The notes: generated from the sequence alone by a model not told the origin. DNA of 64,000 nucleotides from CAG-791 sp963605745 (GCA_963605745.1 CAVCWT010000002.1:1-64000); one strand, 5' to 3'; counted from the stretch's first letter, positions 55,130 through 63,955 are shown. Numbers and translations: made by a program.

Positions 55130-55800
55130 TCCATGGGGCTGAATTTGTACCCCAGTCCCCATATTGTCTTGATCAGTTCGCCCTTCTCTCCCATCTTGCT
55201 GCGGAGCTTTTTGACGTGCGTATCGATGGTTCTCGCATCCCCGTAATAGTCGTAGTTCCACACATGATTCAGGATCTGTTCTCTCGAGAGTGCACGTCCG
55301 CTGTTCTCAACAAAATACGTCAGGAGCTCGAATTCCTTGGCTGAAAGATCAATCGGTGCTCCATCCACGGTTACCTGATGCGCCGCCTGGTCGATCACAA
55401 TGCCGCTGCTCTCCATTCGTTCCTTCTTGCTGCAAAGGCCTTCCCGGCCCAAAAGCGCCTCCACACGGGCAACCAGAACCTTTGGACTAAACGGTTTTCT
55501 CACGTAATCGTCCACCCCCAGCTCGAACCCCTGCAGCTCATCCTGTTCTTCGGATTTGGCTGTCAGCATAATGATCGGAACCTTGGAGGATTTACGAATC
55601 TGCCGCGTCACCCCGTAGCCATCCAGCTGCGGCATCATAACATCCAGAATGATCAGCGCAATGTCCGGATGCTCGTCAAACACATCCAGCGCCTCCATCC
55701 CGTTTCCGGCCTCCAGAACCTCGTAGCCGGCGCGCATCAAAAAGTCATGCACCAGCTTGCGCATTCTCTCTTCATCATCAACCACCAGGATTTTCTGCAT
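55126..55800 (-). CDS. Response regulator, OmpR/PhoB family
   Basis: 224 residues. The receiver domain has KILVVDDEERMRKLV (acidic pocket), the phospho-Asp in IILDVMMPQLDG (about 53), the switch Thr in IMLTAKSEE, and Lys in VRKPFSPK. The C-terminal winged helix has SAKEFELLTYFVENSGRALSR and the recognition helix DARTIDTHVKKLRSKMG. It is the first gene of the pair with the kinase. Confidence 0.95.
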   Translation of the reverse strand: MQKILVVDDEERMRKLVHDFLMRAGYEVLEAGNGMEALDVFDEHPDIALIILDVMMPQLDGYGVTRQIRKSSKVPIIMLTAKSEEQDELQGFELGVDDYVRKPFSPKVLVARVEALLGREGLCSKKERMESSGIVIDQAAHQVTVDGAPIDLSAKEFELLTYFVENSGRALSREQILNHVWNYDYYGDARTIDTHVKKLRSKMGEKGELIKTIWGLGYKFSPME

Positions 55801-56060
55801 CGCACAACCTCCCGCCGCCTGTCACAGCTTCGTACCTATGAGTTTCAATGTGAATTGACCGCTTGCAGGGACCTATTCACGATCAAAACTCTCCTGCGGC
55901 CTTTGTCCAGCCACGATCGACTCTGTCATCATACAACGCATCTGTGAAAAAACCGTGTTTTCTCTCTTATTACCTTACCTGATTTTCGAGATAGCATACA
56001 TCAAGAATTCTCAGCATGCGAGGGCGCGCAGCCCGGTAAGAGATCAACCGGATGGCTGAT
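55801..56060. other. Intergenic region with a hairpin
   Basis: 260 bp between the response regulator start and the glycogen debranching enzyme end. GAGTTT (55840-55845) pairs with AAACTC (55886-55891), and GTGAAT pairs with ATTCAC inside; the loop TTGACCGCTTGCAGGG recalls the core of the dispersed element. No gene seen. Confidence 0.5.
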
Positions 56061-58250
56061 TCATCGCCTCTGCAAAACAACGACGCTCCGCCCGGCCAGC
56101 TGTACCCGGTCTGCCTCCACGGGAACTGCGGGATTATTGTAGTACAACGGCACATTGGTGCCGACCGTATCCACCACCAGCTCCCAGGACATGCCTCCCG
56201 GCAGCTGCGGCAGCCGTGCCGTCGTCCCTTCCCAGTGCGGATTCAGCAGAACATAGACGATATCGTCCCTCCCCTTGCCTGCGTCATATCCTGCAAAAAG
56301 AACACCAAGGGTCTTGGTCTGGTCATTGACCTCTTTAAAATCCGGGTCTCCGCCGTTTACCGTGACATCCGGCAGTCCGCAGTGCGCCGGTTCGAGCTTG
56401 CGGCTGATGCAGGGATGTGCTTTCCGAAAGGCAATGACCCCCTTATAAAACTCAAAATAGTCTCTGTTTTTCTCCAGAAGCTTCCAGTCCAGCCAGGAAA
56501 TTTCATTGTCCTGACAATAGCCGTTGTTGTTCCCGTACTGTGTATTGCCGAATTCATCTCCGGCAAGGATCATCGGCGTTCCGCGGCTGCACATGAGTGT
56601 CGTGATGGCATTGCGCATCATCTGGAACCGAAGGGCCCGGATGGCCGGATCGTCTGTTTCGCCTTCCCAGCCGCAGTTCCAGGAGCGGTTGTCATTGGAA
56701 CCGTCAGAGTTCTCCCAGCCGTTTGCCTCGTTATGCTTTTGATTGTAGGCATACAGATCGTACAACGTAAAGCCGTCATGGCAGGTGATAAAATTCACCG
56801 AGCTGGTATACCCCATGTAGACGCCGTAATACAGGTCCATGGAGCCGGTCATGCGAACAGCTGCCTCCGGTGCGTTCCAGAAATTCCCCTTCAGGAAATC
56901 ACGCATGCAGTCGCGGTATTTGCCGTTCCACTCGCACCAACGGTTATAGGCCGGGAAGGAGCCGACCTGATAGACGCCGCCGGCATCCCAGGCCTCCGCG
57001 ATCAGCTTGACATTCCCAAGGATCGGATCGTACGCCATCTTTTTGAGAAGGGGCGGATCCTGCAGCGGTGTTCCGTCTGCTGCCCTTCCCAGAATACTGG
57101 CCAGATCAAAGCGGAACCCATCCACATGGAACCGGGTCACCCAGTACTGCAGACATTCCACAATAAAATTCTGCACGATGGGATGATTGCAGTTCACCGT
57201 ATTGCCGCAGCCGGAAAAATTATAATATTTGCCGTCCGGTGTCAGCATGTAATAAATGTTGTTGTCCATTCCCTTAAAGGAAATGAAGGGACCGCCTTCG
57301 CCGCCCTCTGCCGTGTGATTGAACACGACATCCAGGATAACCTCAATGCCGTTCTCCTTCAGCAGCTGAATGGTCTCTTTGAGCTCGCGCCCCTCGCGGT
57401 TGTACTCTGCGGATGCCGCATAGCTCGTATTCGGAGCAAAAAAAGCGACCGTGTTGTAGCCCCAGTATTCATACAGACGCTTATCATTATAGGTATGGCC
57501 GTTTGCCACCTCATCGAATTCGAAAATCGGCATCAACTCCACGGCGGTTACGCCCAGCTCCTTCAGATACGGAATCTTCTCAATGATTCCGGCAAAGGTT
57601 CCGGGATACGTCACTCCACTGGACGGATCCTTGGTAAAACCACGCACATGCATCTCATAAATAATGGAATCCTCCATTTTGGTGTTGGGGAATTTAGAGG
57701 TATCCCATACAAAGTTATTCTTGACAACACGTGCATGATAGGAGCCCGCATGCTTTTTTTCCTCGCCCCAGTTGCGCTGTCCGACAACCGCTCTTGCATA
57801 GGGGTCAAGGATTTCGTTCTTCTTGTCAAACAAAAGCCCCTTTTCCGGGTCCCATGGGCCATCCATGCGATAGCTGTATTCAAAATCCTCAATATTCAGG
57901 CCGAAAACAATGATTGACCACACCTTTCCAACGCGGTAACTGTCCGGAATCGGAATGACCGCATAGGGTGTTTTGCCTTTTCGATGATACAGGAGCAGCT
58001 CGCAGCTGGTTGCCCCCAGTGACGCAATGGTGAAGATCACACCGCCCGGAATCTGCGTCGCTCCGTTCAGCGTATAGATTCCCGGACGAACCCGGTAACC
58101 GGAAATGGTATCTGTCGGCTCCCAGGATTCCATGGCCAGTTCTCCCTGCGATTTGAATTCCTGCTCGACCTCTTTTTTATATTCCTTATTATGTTCCTTC
58201 TCAGCTCTGGATTTTGCGATCAGATCCTGTACCGCATCGTTCAGCTTCAT
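56061..58250 (-). CDS. glgX: Glycogen debranching enzyme, GlgX/isoamylase type (GH13)
   Basis: Hydrolyses alpha-1,6 branches of glycogen-type glucans in the cytoplasm. 729 residues. The N-terminal CBM48 (about 35-150) leads into a GH13 barrel with VELMPIFEFDE, the nucleophile Asp in VDGFRFDLASIL (about 380), the acid Glu in LIAEAWDAGGVYQ (about 417), and the transition-state Asp in ITCHDGFTLYDL (about 489). Then a C-terminal sheet domain. The start at 58250 has AGGAGG. It begins with a charged, coiled-coil-like Lys/Glu stretch (about 10-40). No other glycogen genes are in the window. A half copy of the dispersed element lies upstream. Confidence 0.93.
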   Translation of the reverse strand: MKLNDAVQDLIAKSRAEKEHNKEYKKEVEQEFKSQGELAMESWEPTDTISGYRVRPGIYTLNGATQIPGGVIFTIASLGATSCELLLYHRKGKTPYAVIPIPDSYRVGKVWSIIVFGLNIEDFEYSYRMDGPWDPEKGLLFDKKNEILDPYARAVVGQRNWGEEKKHAGSYHARVVKNNFVWDTSKFPNTKMEDSIIYEMHVRGFTKDPSSGVTYPGTFAGIIEKIPYLKELGVTAVELMPIFEFDEVANGHTYNDKRLYEYWGYNTVAFFAPNTSYAASAEYNREGRELKETIQLLKENGIEVILDVVFNHTAEGGEGGPFISFKGMDNNIYYMLTPDGKYYNFSGCGNTVNCNHPIVQNFIVECLQYWVTRFHVDGFRFDLASILGRAADGTPLQDPPLLKKMAYDPILGNVKLIAEAWDAGGVYQVGSFPAYNRWCEWNGKYRDCMRDFLKGNFWNAPEAAVRMTGSMDLYYGVYMGYTSSVNFITCHDGFTLYDLYAYNQKHNEANGWENSDGSNDNRSWNCGWEGETDDPAIRALRFQMMRNAITTLMCSRGTPMILAGDEFGNTQYGNNNGYCQDNEISWLDWKLLEKNRDYFEFYKGVIAFRKAHPCISRKLEPAHCGLPDVTVNGGDPDFKEVNDQTKTLGVLFAGYDAGKGRDDIVYVLLNPHWEGTTARLPQLPGGMSWELVVDTVGTNVPLYYNNPAVPVEADRVQLAGRSVVVLQRR

Positions 58251-58402
58251 GAAATTATCCTCCTGCACACATCATAATCTCCAAAAAGCTAAACTTTTCT
58301 ACGACCGATCATGATATGTTTATCGTTTCACAGATATTCAACATTGTAACACGATATAGAACTTCTGTAAAAACAAAACGAGCAGCCGCTCAACGGAGTT
58401 CT

Positions 58403-58440
58403 TGATTCATGTTGAAATTGACAGGTGCTAAACAGATACC
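58403..58440. repeat. Dispersed palindromic element, right-half remnant
   Basis: TTGATTCATGTTGAAATTGACA followed by the canonical end AGGTGCTAAACAGATACC, directly after the T-run of the decarboxylase operon terminator. The left half is missing. Confidence 0.65.
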
Positions 58441-58473
58441 AAAAAGGAGCTGCGTCATATGACGCAGCTCCTT
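58441..58473 (-). terminator. Terminator of the Na+ decarboxylase operon
   Basis: AAGGAGCTGCGTCATATGAC and its continuation form a perfect 30-base palindrome centred on CATATG (58444-58473), with T's on the minus strand from 58441-58445. It is 36 bases after the last gene's stop. Confidence 0.85.
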
Positions 58474-58508
58474 TCCTGAAGTGAATTCGTATCTATGAGA
58501 CGCAGAAC

Positions 58509-59909
58509 TTATGCAGGATAAGCACCGTTCTTGGTGTCTGCCTTGGACAGATCCACACCTGTCTTCTGTGCGGTTCTCCACTGGAAGAACTCCGTAGCAA
58601 CCTGCGGGAACAGAGCGTAGGACAGTACATCCTCTTCGTTCTCGGCGCCGTGCTCTCTTGCTTCCTTGTCGAACTTGTCCATGGAAGGATCGATGAGATC
58701 TGCAGGTCTGCAGGTAATTCTCTCGGCATCGCCGATGACCTTCTTGACAACCTCGGGATCCATCGGCTTGATGGTCTGGCCATACTTGCCGGCAACAAGA
58801 TCCTTGGTCTGACCGCTGCACATCTTGTAGCGCTCGCCCATCAGGACGTTCATAACAGCCTGCGTTCCAACGATCTGAGAGGACGGGGTAACCAGCGGGG
58901 GCTCACCCAGATCCTTACGTACGCGCGGAACCTCCTCCAGAACCTCGTTGAGCTTGTCGCCCTTGCCCTGGTCGTTCAGCTGCTTGATCATGTTAGAGAG
59001 CATGCCGCCCGGTACCTGATACAGCATGGTACGAATGTTAACACCCAGAACCTTTGTGGACAGAAGGCCGTTCTCGATGCACTCCTCACGATAAGGTGTG
59101 AAGTAATCGGAGATCTGCTTCAGAAGTCCCTGATCCAGACCGGTGTCATAAGGTGTGCCGCGGAATGCCTCAACCATAACGTCAGTAGACGGCTGAGAGG
59201 TTCCGAGTGCAAACGGGGTGCTCGCGCAGTCGATGATATCAACACCTGCCTCAGCTGCCTTCAGATAAGTCATGGATGCAACACCGGAGGTGTAATGTGT
59301 GTGCAGATCAACCGGCAGAGAGGAGCCCTTCTTCAGAGCAGTAACCAGCTCATACGCATCGAAGGGACGCAGCAGACCGGACATATCCTTAATGCAGATG
59401 GAGTCAGCACCCATCTCCTCGATCTGACGGGCGATGTTCTCCCAGTACTCCATGGTGTATGCATCACCCAGAGTATAAACCAGAGCGATCTGAGCGTGTG
59501 CGCCAGCCTCTTTGGTTGCCTTTACTGCAGTCTTTACGTTGCGAAGGTCATTGAGGCAGTCAAAAATACGAATGCGGTCAATACCATTCTCAACAGATTT
59601 CTTAACGAAACGATCTACAACATCATCTGCATAGTGAGAATAACCCAGAATGTTCTGGCCTCTGAGCAGCATCTGTGTAGGGGTGTTCTTGAAGTGGCTC
59701 TTCAGAACACGAAGTCTCTCCCACGGATCCTCATGCAGGAAACGAAGGCAGGAATCGAAGGTAGCACCGCCCCAGCACTCAACTGCAGCATAGCCAACCT
59801 TATCCATCGTATCAACGATGGGCAGCATCTCTTCAATGGGCATTCTGGTTGCGATCAGCGACTGACCGGCATCACGCAGAACGGTCTCCATAATCTGTAC
59901 TTTTGCCAT
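58509..59909 (-). CDS. oadA: Oxaloacetate/pyruvate carboxyltransferase subunit (OadA/5S type)
   Basis: 466-residue biotin-dependent carboxyltransferase with the DRE-TIM fold. The start reads VQIMETVLRDAGQSLIATRM (metal-binding Asp; usually RDAHQ or RDGHQ). It continues with IRIFDCLNDLRN, the carbamylated-Lys region SICIKDMSGLL, and DLHTHYTSGVAS with metal-binding His residues. The conserved carboxyltransferase domain ends without a fused biotinyl domain, which is encoded separately. It transfers CO2 between oxaloacetate (or pyruvate) and biotin. AAGGAG precedes the ATG. It is the last gene of the operon. Confidence 0.92.
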   Translation of the reverse strand: MAKVQIMETVLRDAGQSLIATRMPIEEMLPIVDTMDKVGYAAVECWGGATFDSCLRFLHEDPWERLRVLKSHFKNTPTQMLLRGQNILGYSHYADDVVDRFVKKSVENGIDRIRIFDCLNDLRNVKTAVKATKEAGAHAQIALVYTLGDAYTMEYWENIARQIEEMGADSICIKDMSGLLRPFDAYELVTALKKGSSLPVDLHTHYTSGVASMTYLKAAEAGVDIIDCASTPFALGTSQPSTDVMVEAFRGTPYDTGLDQGLLKQISDYFTPYREECIENGLLSTKVLGVNIRTMLYQVPGGMLSNMIKQLNDQGKGDKLNEVLEEVPRVRKDLGEPPLVTPSSQIVGTQAVMNVLMGERYKMCSGQTKDLVAGKYGQTIKPMDPEVVKKVIGDAERITCRPADLIDPSMDKFDKEAREHGAENEEDVLSYALFPQVATEFFQWRTAQKTGVDLSKADTKNGAYPA

Positions 59910-59948
59910 TGTTAAACTCCTTATGAATTAGAATCCATTCGGCACGTG

Positions 59949-60068
59949 CCGGATTTCTTTGTGAATGGACTGCTCGCAGACAAATTCACGAAAGAAACCG
60001 GCGTGCGGTCAAAGAGCAGCGCTCTCTTGACCGGAAACCGTGCAATCACTGATAGGAAATTGTGCGGT
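59949..60068. repeat. Three consecutive hairpins between oadB and oadA
   Basis: Hairpin A: CCGG-TTTCTTT-GTGAAT arms (59949-60001). Hairpin B: CGGTCAA/TTGACCG (60006-60033). Hairpin C: ACCGTGCAAT/ATTGTGCGGT (60037-60068). None has a T-run on the minus strand. Hairpin A resembles the core of the dispersed element (GTGAATGGACTGCTCGCAGA). Confidence 0.6.
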
Positions 60069-60088
60069 CTTGAATGGATGGTTAACCA

Positions 60089-61231
60089 TTATATTCCGAA
60101 AACGGCCATGAATACACCGGCTACGACTGCAGTTCCGATAACACCTGCTACGTTCGGTCCCATTGCATGCATCAGAAGGAAGTTCGTAGGATCCTCCTTG
60201 GCACCAACCTTCTGGGATACGCGGGCAGCCATAGGAACGGCCGATACGCCTGCAGAGCCAATCAGAGGATTGATCTTGCCGTGGGTTGCAATCTTCATCA
60301 GCTGACCGAACCAAACTCCGGCAGCGGTACCGAATGCAAATGCAATCAGACCAAGAGCAACGATCTTCAGCGTTGTTACATTCAGGAATGCCTCAGCAGA
60401 GGTGGTAGCACCTACAGAGGTACCCAGCAGGATAACAACGATGTACATCATTGCATTGCTGGCTGTTTCCTGGAGCTGACGAACCACGCCGCACTCGCGG
60501 AAGAGGTTGCCCAGCATCAGCATACCGATCAGCGGAGCTGTGGTAGGCAGGAGCATGCAGACAACGATCGTTACAACGATAGGGAACAGGATCTTCTCCA
60601 GCTTGGACACCGGACGCAGCTGCTCCATCTTGATCTGACGATCCTTCTTGGATGTGAACAGGTTCATGATCGGAGGCTGAATGATCGGAACCAGTGACAT
60701 GTAGGAATACGCTGCCACGGCGATCGGTCCCATGAGCTCGGTCTGTCCCAGCTTAGAGCACAGGAAGATGGAGGTAGGACCATCGGCACCACCGATGATG
60801 GAAATTGCTGCTGCAGCCTTTCCGTTGAAGCCAAGAGCAATGGCGCCAAAGTATGCTGCAAAAATACCGAACTGAGCGGCAGCTCCCAGAAGGAAGCTCT
60901 TCGGGTTCGCAATCAGCGGACCAAAGTCTGTCATTGCACCGACGCCCATGAAGATCAGGGACGGCAGAATGGACCACTCATCCAGAATGTAGAAGTAATA
61001 CAGCAGTCCGCCGTTAGCAGTCTCGGTGGGAGCTACGATAATATCCGGATAGATATTTACCAGCAGCATACCGAAAGCGATGGGAACCAGCAGCAGCGGC
61101 TCAAAGTCATGGGCAATTGCCAGGTACAGGAATACGCAGGCAACAGCAATCATGAGGATGTTTCCCCAGCTCAGGTTCATGAAGGCGGTCTGATGGATTA
61201 AGTTTGTTAATGTATTTGCAATATATTCCAT
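60089..61231 (-). CDS. oadB: Sodium-pumping decarboxylase beta subunit (OadB/MmdB/GcdB)
   Basis: 380-residue integral membrane subunit that decarboxylates carboxybiotin and exports Na+. About nine membrane spans. Signature regions are GIGAMTDFGPLIANPKS (essential Asp), ISIIGGADGPTSIFL (GGADGPT loop) and the C-terminal SAGVSAVPMAARVSQKVG and ALGPN-like HAMGPNVAGVIGTA. The start has AGGAGG seven bases upstream. It sits 47 bases after the biotin-carrier gene. Confidence 0.95.
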   Translation of the reverse strand: MEYIANTLTNLIHQTAFMNLSWGNILMIAVACVFLYLAIAHDFEPLLLVPIAFGMLLVNIYPDIIVAPTETANGGLLYYFYILDEWSILPSLIFMGVGAMTDFGPLIANPKSFLLGAAAQFGIFAAYFGAIALGFNGKAAAAISIIGGADGPTSIFLCSKLGQTELMGPIAVAAYSYMSLVPIIQPPIMNLFTSKKDRQIKMEQLRPVSKLEKILFPIVVTIVVCMLLPTTAPLIGMLMLGNLFRECGVVRQLQETASNAMMYIVVILLGTSVGATTSAEAFLNVTTLKIVALGLIAFAFGTAAGVWFGQLMKIATHGKINPLIGSAGVSAVPMAARVSQKVGAKEDPTNFLLMHAMGPNVAGVIGTAVVAGVFMAVFGI

Positions 61232-61278
61232 AGCTTGTTAAGACCTCCTGATTAAGTCATTGGTTACTGTTCAACAAC

Positions 61279-61656
61279 TTAGTTCAGAGTAGCCAGAACA
61301 GCGCCTGCCTCAACAGAATCACCAACTGCGCAGTCGATGGATGCAACGGTTCCGTCCTGAGGAGCAACCATCGGGATCTCCATCTTCATTGCCTCAACGA
61401 TTACAACAGCGTCGCCCTTCTTAACGGCAGCGCCAACCTGCTTCTCGATCTTGAAGACCTTTCCTGCTGCACCTGCCTCAATCTTAACAGCGCCTGCGCC
61501 TGCGGATGCTGCTGCCTTGGGAGCTGCTGCAGGAGCTGCTGCCTTCGGTGCTGCTGCCTTCGGTGCTGCGGGAGCTGCTGCTACTGCAGAAGCGCCGGTC
61601 TCTTCTACGGTTACATCATAAGCTGTGCCATTTACAGTAATGGTATAGTTCTTCAT
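61279..61656 (-). CDS. Biotin carboxyl carrier protein of the Na+ decarboxylase
   Basis: 125-residue swinging-arm subunit (OadA-C/MmdC/1.3S-like). The N-terminal strand NYTITVNGTAYDVTVEET, a flexible Ala/Pro/Lys linker (about 25-55), and a lipoyl/biotinyl domain with EAMKMEIPM carrying the biotinylated Lys (about 92). It shuttles carboxyl groups from the carboxyltransferases to the membrane beta subunit. It lies between OadG-like and OadB genes. Confidence 0.94.
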   Translation of the reverse strand: MKNYTITVNGTAYDVTVEETGASAVAAAPAAPKAAAPKAAAPAAAPKAAASAGAGAVKIEAGAAGKVFKIEKQVGAAVKKGDAVVIVEAMKMEIPMVAPQDGTVASIDCAVGDSVEAGAVLATLN

Positions 61657-61671
61657 GTTATTTTCCTCCGA

Positions 61672-62406
61672 TTAGAATTTGCTACGTGCCTTGCGGATGG
61701 AGCGTACCACGAATCCGTCCGTAGTGGTCTGTCCTTCACTTGCCGCAACAGCAGCAGCGATAACAGCAATCAACTCTGTGTCATCTGTGACAGTCTCTTC
61801 AACAACAGGTGCTGCGGCCGGTGCAGGTGCCTCTGCCTCCTTGACTGCAGCTGCCTTTTTGTTCTTGTTCTCCTGAGCCTTGCCGATGAAAGCAAAGCAG
61901 GAAATGATCAGTGCCAGCAGGATCAGGATGACAAATGTCGTTCCCATACCCAGAACAGTATTCAGGGCAGCCTGCTCCATCAACTCTCCAAAGCTGTAGC
62001 GAACGTTGGTTGCTACATTGCTCGGAGAACCTGCAGCAGATACGGTAATGACAACGTCAGCATCATGATCGGATCCATCGATTCCGATGTTGATCATGTA
62101 ATCGCCGTCATCTGTGATCACCGCCTGCTCGTTGTCATAGCCCTGAATCTCACCGATGTCGCTCAAAGAGCTCTCATAGGTGCTCATGGCAGGACCGAAT
62201 ACAGCGTCGTCTTCATACTGCTCTGTCTGTCCTGCGCGAACAATGGTATCAATCTCGGATACCAGCTGCTCGCCGTAGGAAATAATGGACTCTTCCATGG
62301 AAGCATCCACAGGAGAACCGCTCAGCGTGTTCGCCTCGGTACCGCCGCAGGCCGTAAGAGCAAAGACACAGGTGATGACAGCTAAAATAGAAGTAAGTTT
62401 CTTCAT
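61672..62406 (-). CDS. OadG-family subunit fused to an N-terminal lipoprotein domain
   Basis: 244 residues. A lipoprotein signal peptide (lipobox LTAC near 20) leads into an extracytoplasmic domain of about 120 residues with no motif I recognise. A membrane helix (about 150-175; VLGMGTTFVILILLALIIS) follows, then an Ala/Pro/Glu spacer and the OadG tail IAVIAAAVAAS...GFVVRSIRKA. Classical OadG has only the helix and tail (about 80-120 residues); the external domain is an addition. OadG tethers carboxyltransferase and beta subunit. Genes on both sides are 15-24 bases away. Confidence 0.85.
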   Translation of the reverse strand: MKKLTSILAVITCVFALTACGGTEANTLSGSPVDASMEESIISYGEQLVSEIDTIVRAGQTEQYEDDAVFGPAMSTYESSLSDIGEIQGYDNEQAVITDDGDYMINIGIDGSDHDADVVITVSAAGSPSNVATNVRYSFGELMEQAALNTVLGMGTTFVILILLALIISCFAFIGKAQENKNKKAAAVKEAEAPAPAAAPVVEETVTDDTELIAVIAAAVAASEGQTTTDGFVVRSIRKARSKF

Positions 62407-62430
62407 CTTATAGATGTCTCCTCTCTAGAA

Positions 62431-63852
62431 TTAAACGGTCTGATGCTTCTTAGCGGGAATATCCTCTCTCTTGGTGTAGAGCATTTCCAGTGCGCCGATC
62501 AGATACTTGCGCAGGTCAGCAGGCTCTACGATCTGGTCTACATAGCCATGAGCTGCTGCACTGTCAATGCTGTTCTGAAGCTCATTGTAAGCCTTTGCTG
62601 TCTCAGCAACCTCAGCTGCACTCTTGCCGCTTGCAATGATGCCTGCAGCGAGTGTGCCGTCCATCATACCGATTCTGGCATCCGGAAGAGCCATGGTGAT
62701 GTCTGCGCCGAGAGCCTTGGAATTCATAACAGTATATGCGCTGCCGAATGCATCGCCTACTACTACGTTCACCTTCGGAACGGTTGCGCCTGCAAAGCAA
62801 GCAGCCAGCTTTGCAGCAGCCTTTGCGATCTTCTTCTCAGAGCACTCGCAGGTTGCAAAGCCGCTGACATTGGTCAGAGTAACAACCGGAATCTCGAATG
62901 CATCACAGAAGGTTACGAAATCAGCAGCCTTTTCAGCGCCTGCAACGGTCAGTACCGGCTTGAACTCCTCTGCCTTCTCGCCCTTCTCGTTATAGGAAGC
63001 GGTGCGGTTTGCAACAACGCCAACGGTCTCACCGTTGAGCTTGATAAAGCCGGTTGCCATTTCCTTCGCATAAGAAGCCTTCGTCTCAACGAACAGATTT
63101 CCGTCAGAAAGATCTGCAGCAGCAACAGAAGGATCTGCAACACCGTTTGCAACATTTGCGCTTGCGCGGTTCAGATCGTCGTCACACTCAGCAGCTGCCT
63201 CATCCTCGTTGTTGGAAGGAAGGATGGAAACCAGCTCACGGATCTGCTCCAGAACCTCTGCCTCTTTGCCGTATGCGTCAACTGCACCTGCCTCAGCCTT
63301 ATATGCTGCAGCTGCGGTATCCTTCTTGTCCTCCGAGTTGCCAGCCAGAGCGTTCGGGCTGTTCACGAACAGCTTTGCATCCTCTGCCATGAAAGCAAAA
63401 TCAGCCATGCCTGCTGCAACGGCAAGACCGCCGCCGCACTTTCCAAATACTGCTGCGATCTGCGGGATCACGCCGGAAGCCTCAGCTTCCTTCGCATAGA
63501 TGGATGCGAATGCATTCAGTGCATCCGTACCTTCCTGAAGGCGAAGGCCTGCGGAATCCAGGAGTCCGATGATCGGAGCGCCTGTCTTGAGTGCAAGATC
63601 ATACAGCCCGGTGATTTTCTTAGCATGCATCTCACCGATAGATCCGCCCAGCACAGTGGAATCCTGGCTGTAAACGAATACGAGGCTGCCATCAATGGTG
63701 CCATATCCGGTGATAACGCCGTCAGACGGAGTCTGCTCGGGCTTTACGTTAAAGTTCGTGGAACGCGCGGTAACGCGAGCACCAACTTCAACAAAGCTGT
63801 TATCATCGAGCAAGGCATTGATTCTCTCACTCGCTTTTGAAGAACTGCTCAT
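62431..63852 (-). CDS. mmdA: Acyl-CoA carboxyltransferase subunit (MmdA/12S-like)
   Basis: 473-residue crotonase-fold carboxyltransferase, type that moves a carboxyl group between acyl-CoA (methylmalonyl-, malonyl- or glutaconyl-type) and biotin. Two half domains are present: DGVITGYGTIDGSLVFVYSQD and GKCGGGLAVAAGMADF in the N-terminal half; VVGDAFGSAYTVMNSKALG and MALPDARIGMMDGTLAAGI in the C-terminal half. A charged Asp/Glu-rich insertion (about 180-245) is poorly conserved-looking. I start at 63852, with GGAGG just upstream, instead of an in-frame ATG 15 bases earlier that overlaps it. First gene of the operon. Confidence 0.9.
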   Translation of the reverse strand: MSSSSKASERINALLDDNSFVEVGARVTARSTNFNVKPEQTPSDGVITGYGTIDGSLVFVYSQDSTVLGGSIGEMHAKKITGLYDLALKTGAPIIGLLDSAGLRLQEGTDALNAFASIYAKEAEASGVIPQIAAVFGKCGGGLAVAAGMADFAFMAEDAKLFVNSPNALAGNSEDKKDTAAAAYKAEAGAVDAYGKEAEVLEQIRELVSILPSNNEDEAAAECDDDLNRASANVANGVADPSVAAADLSDGNLFVETKASYAKEMATGFIKLNGETVGVVANRTASYNEKGEKAEEFKPVLTVAGAEKAADFVTFCDAFEIPVVTLTNVSGFATCECSEKKIAKAAAKLAACFAGATVPKVNVVVGDAFGSAYTVMNSKALGADITMALPDARIGMMDGTLAAGIIASGKSAAEVAETAKAYNELQNSIDSAAAHGYVDQIVEPADLRKYLIGALEMLYTKREDIPAKKHQTV

Positions 63853-63955
63853 ACTTTGAACCTCCATGTATTTTATGTCGTTGAAACACAGGATGTCTCA
63901 TGTCCTTTCGGGCATAATACGCCCCATGTCACTGCGCTATTTCGCATTTTAGCAT

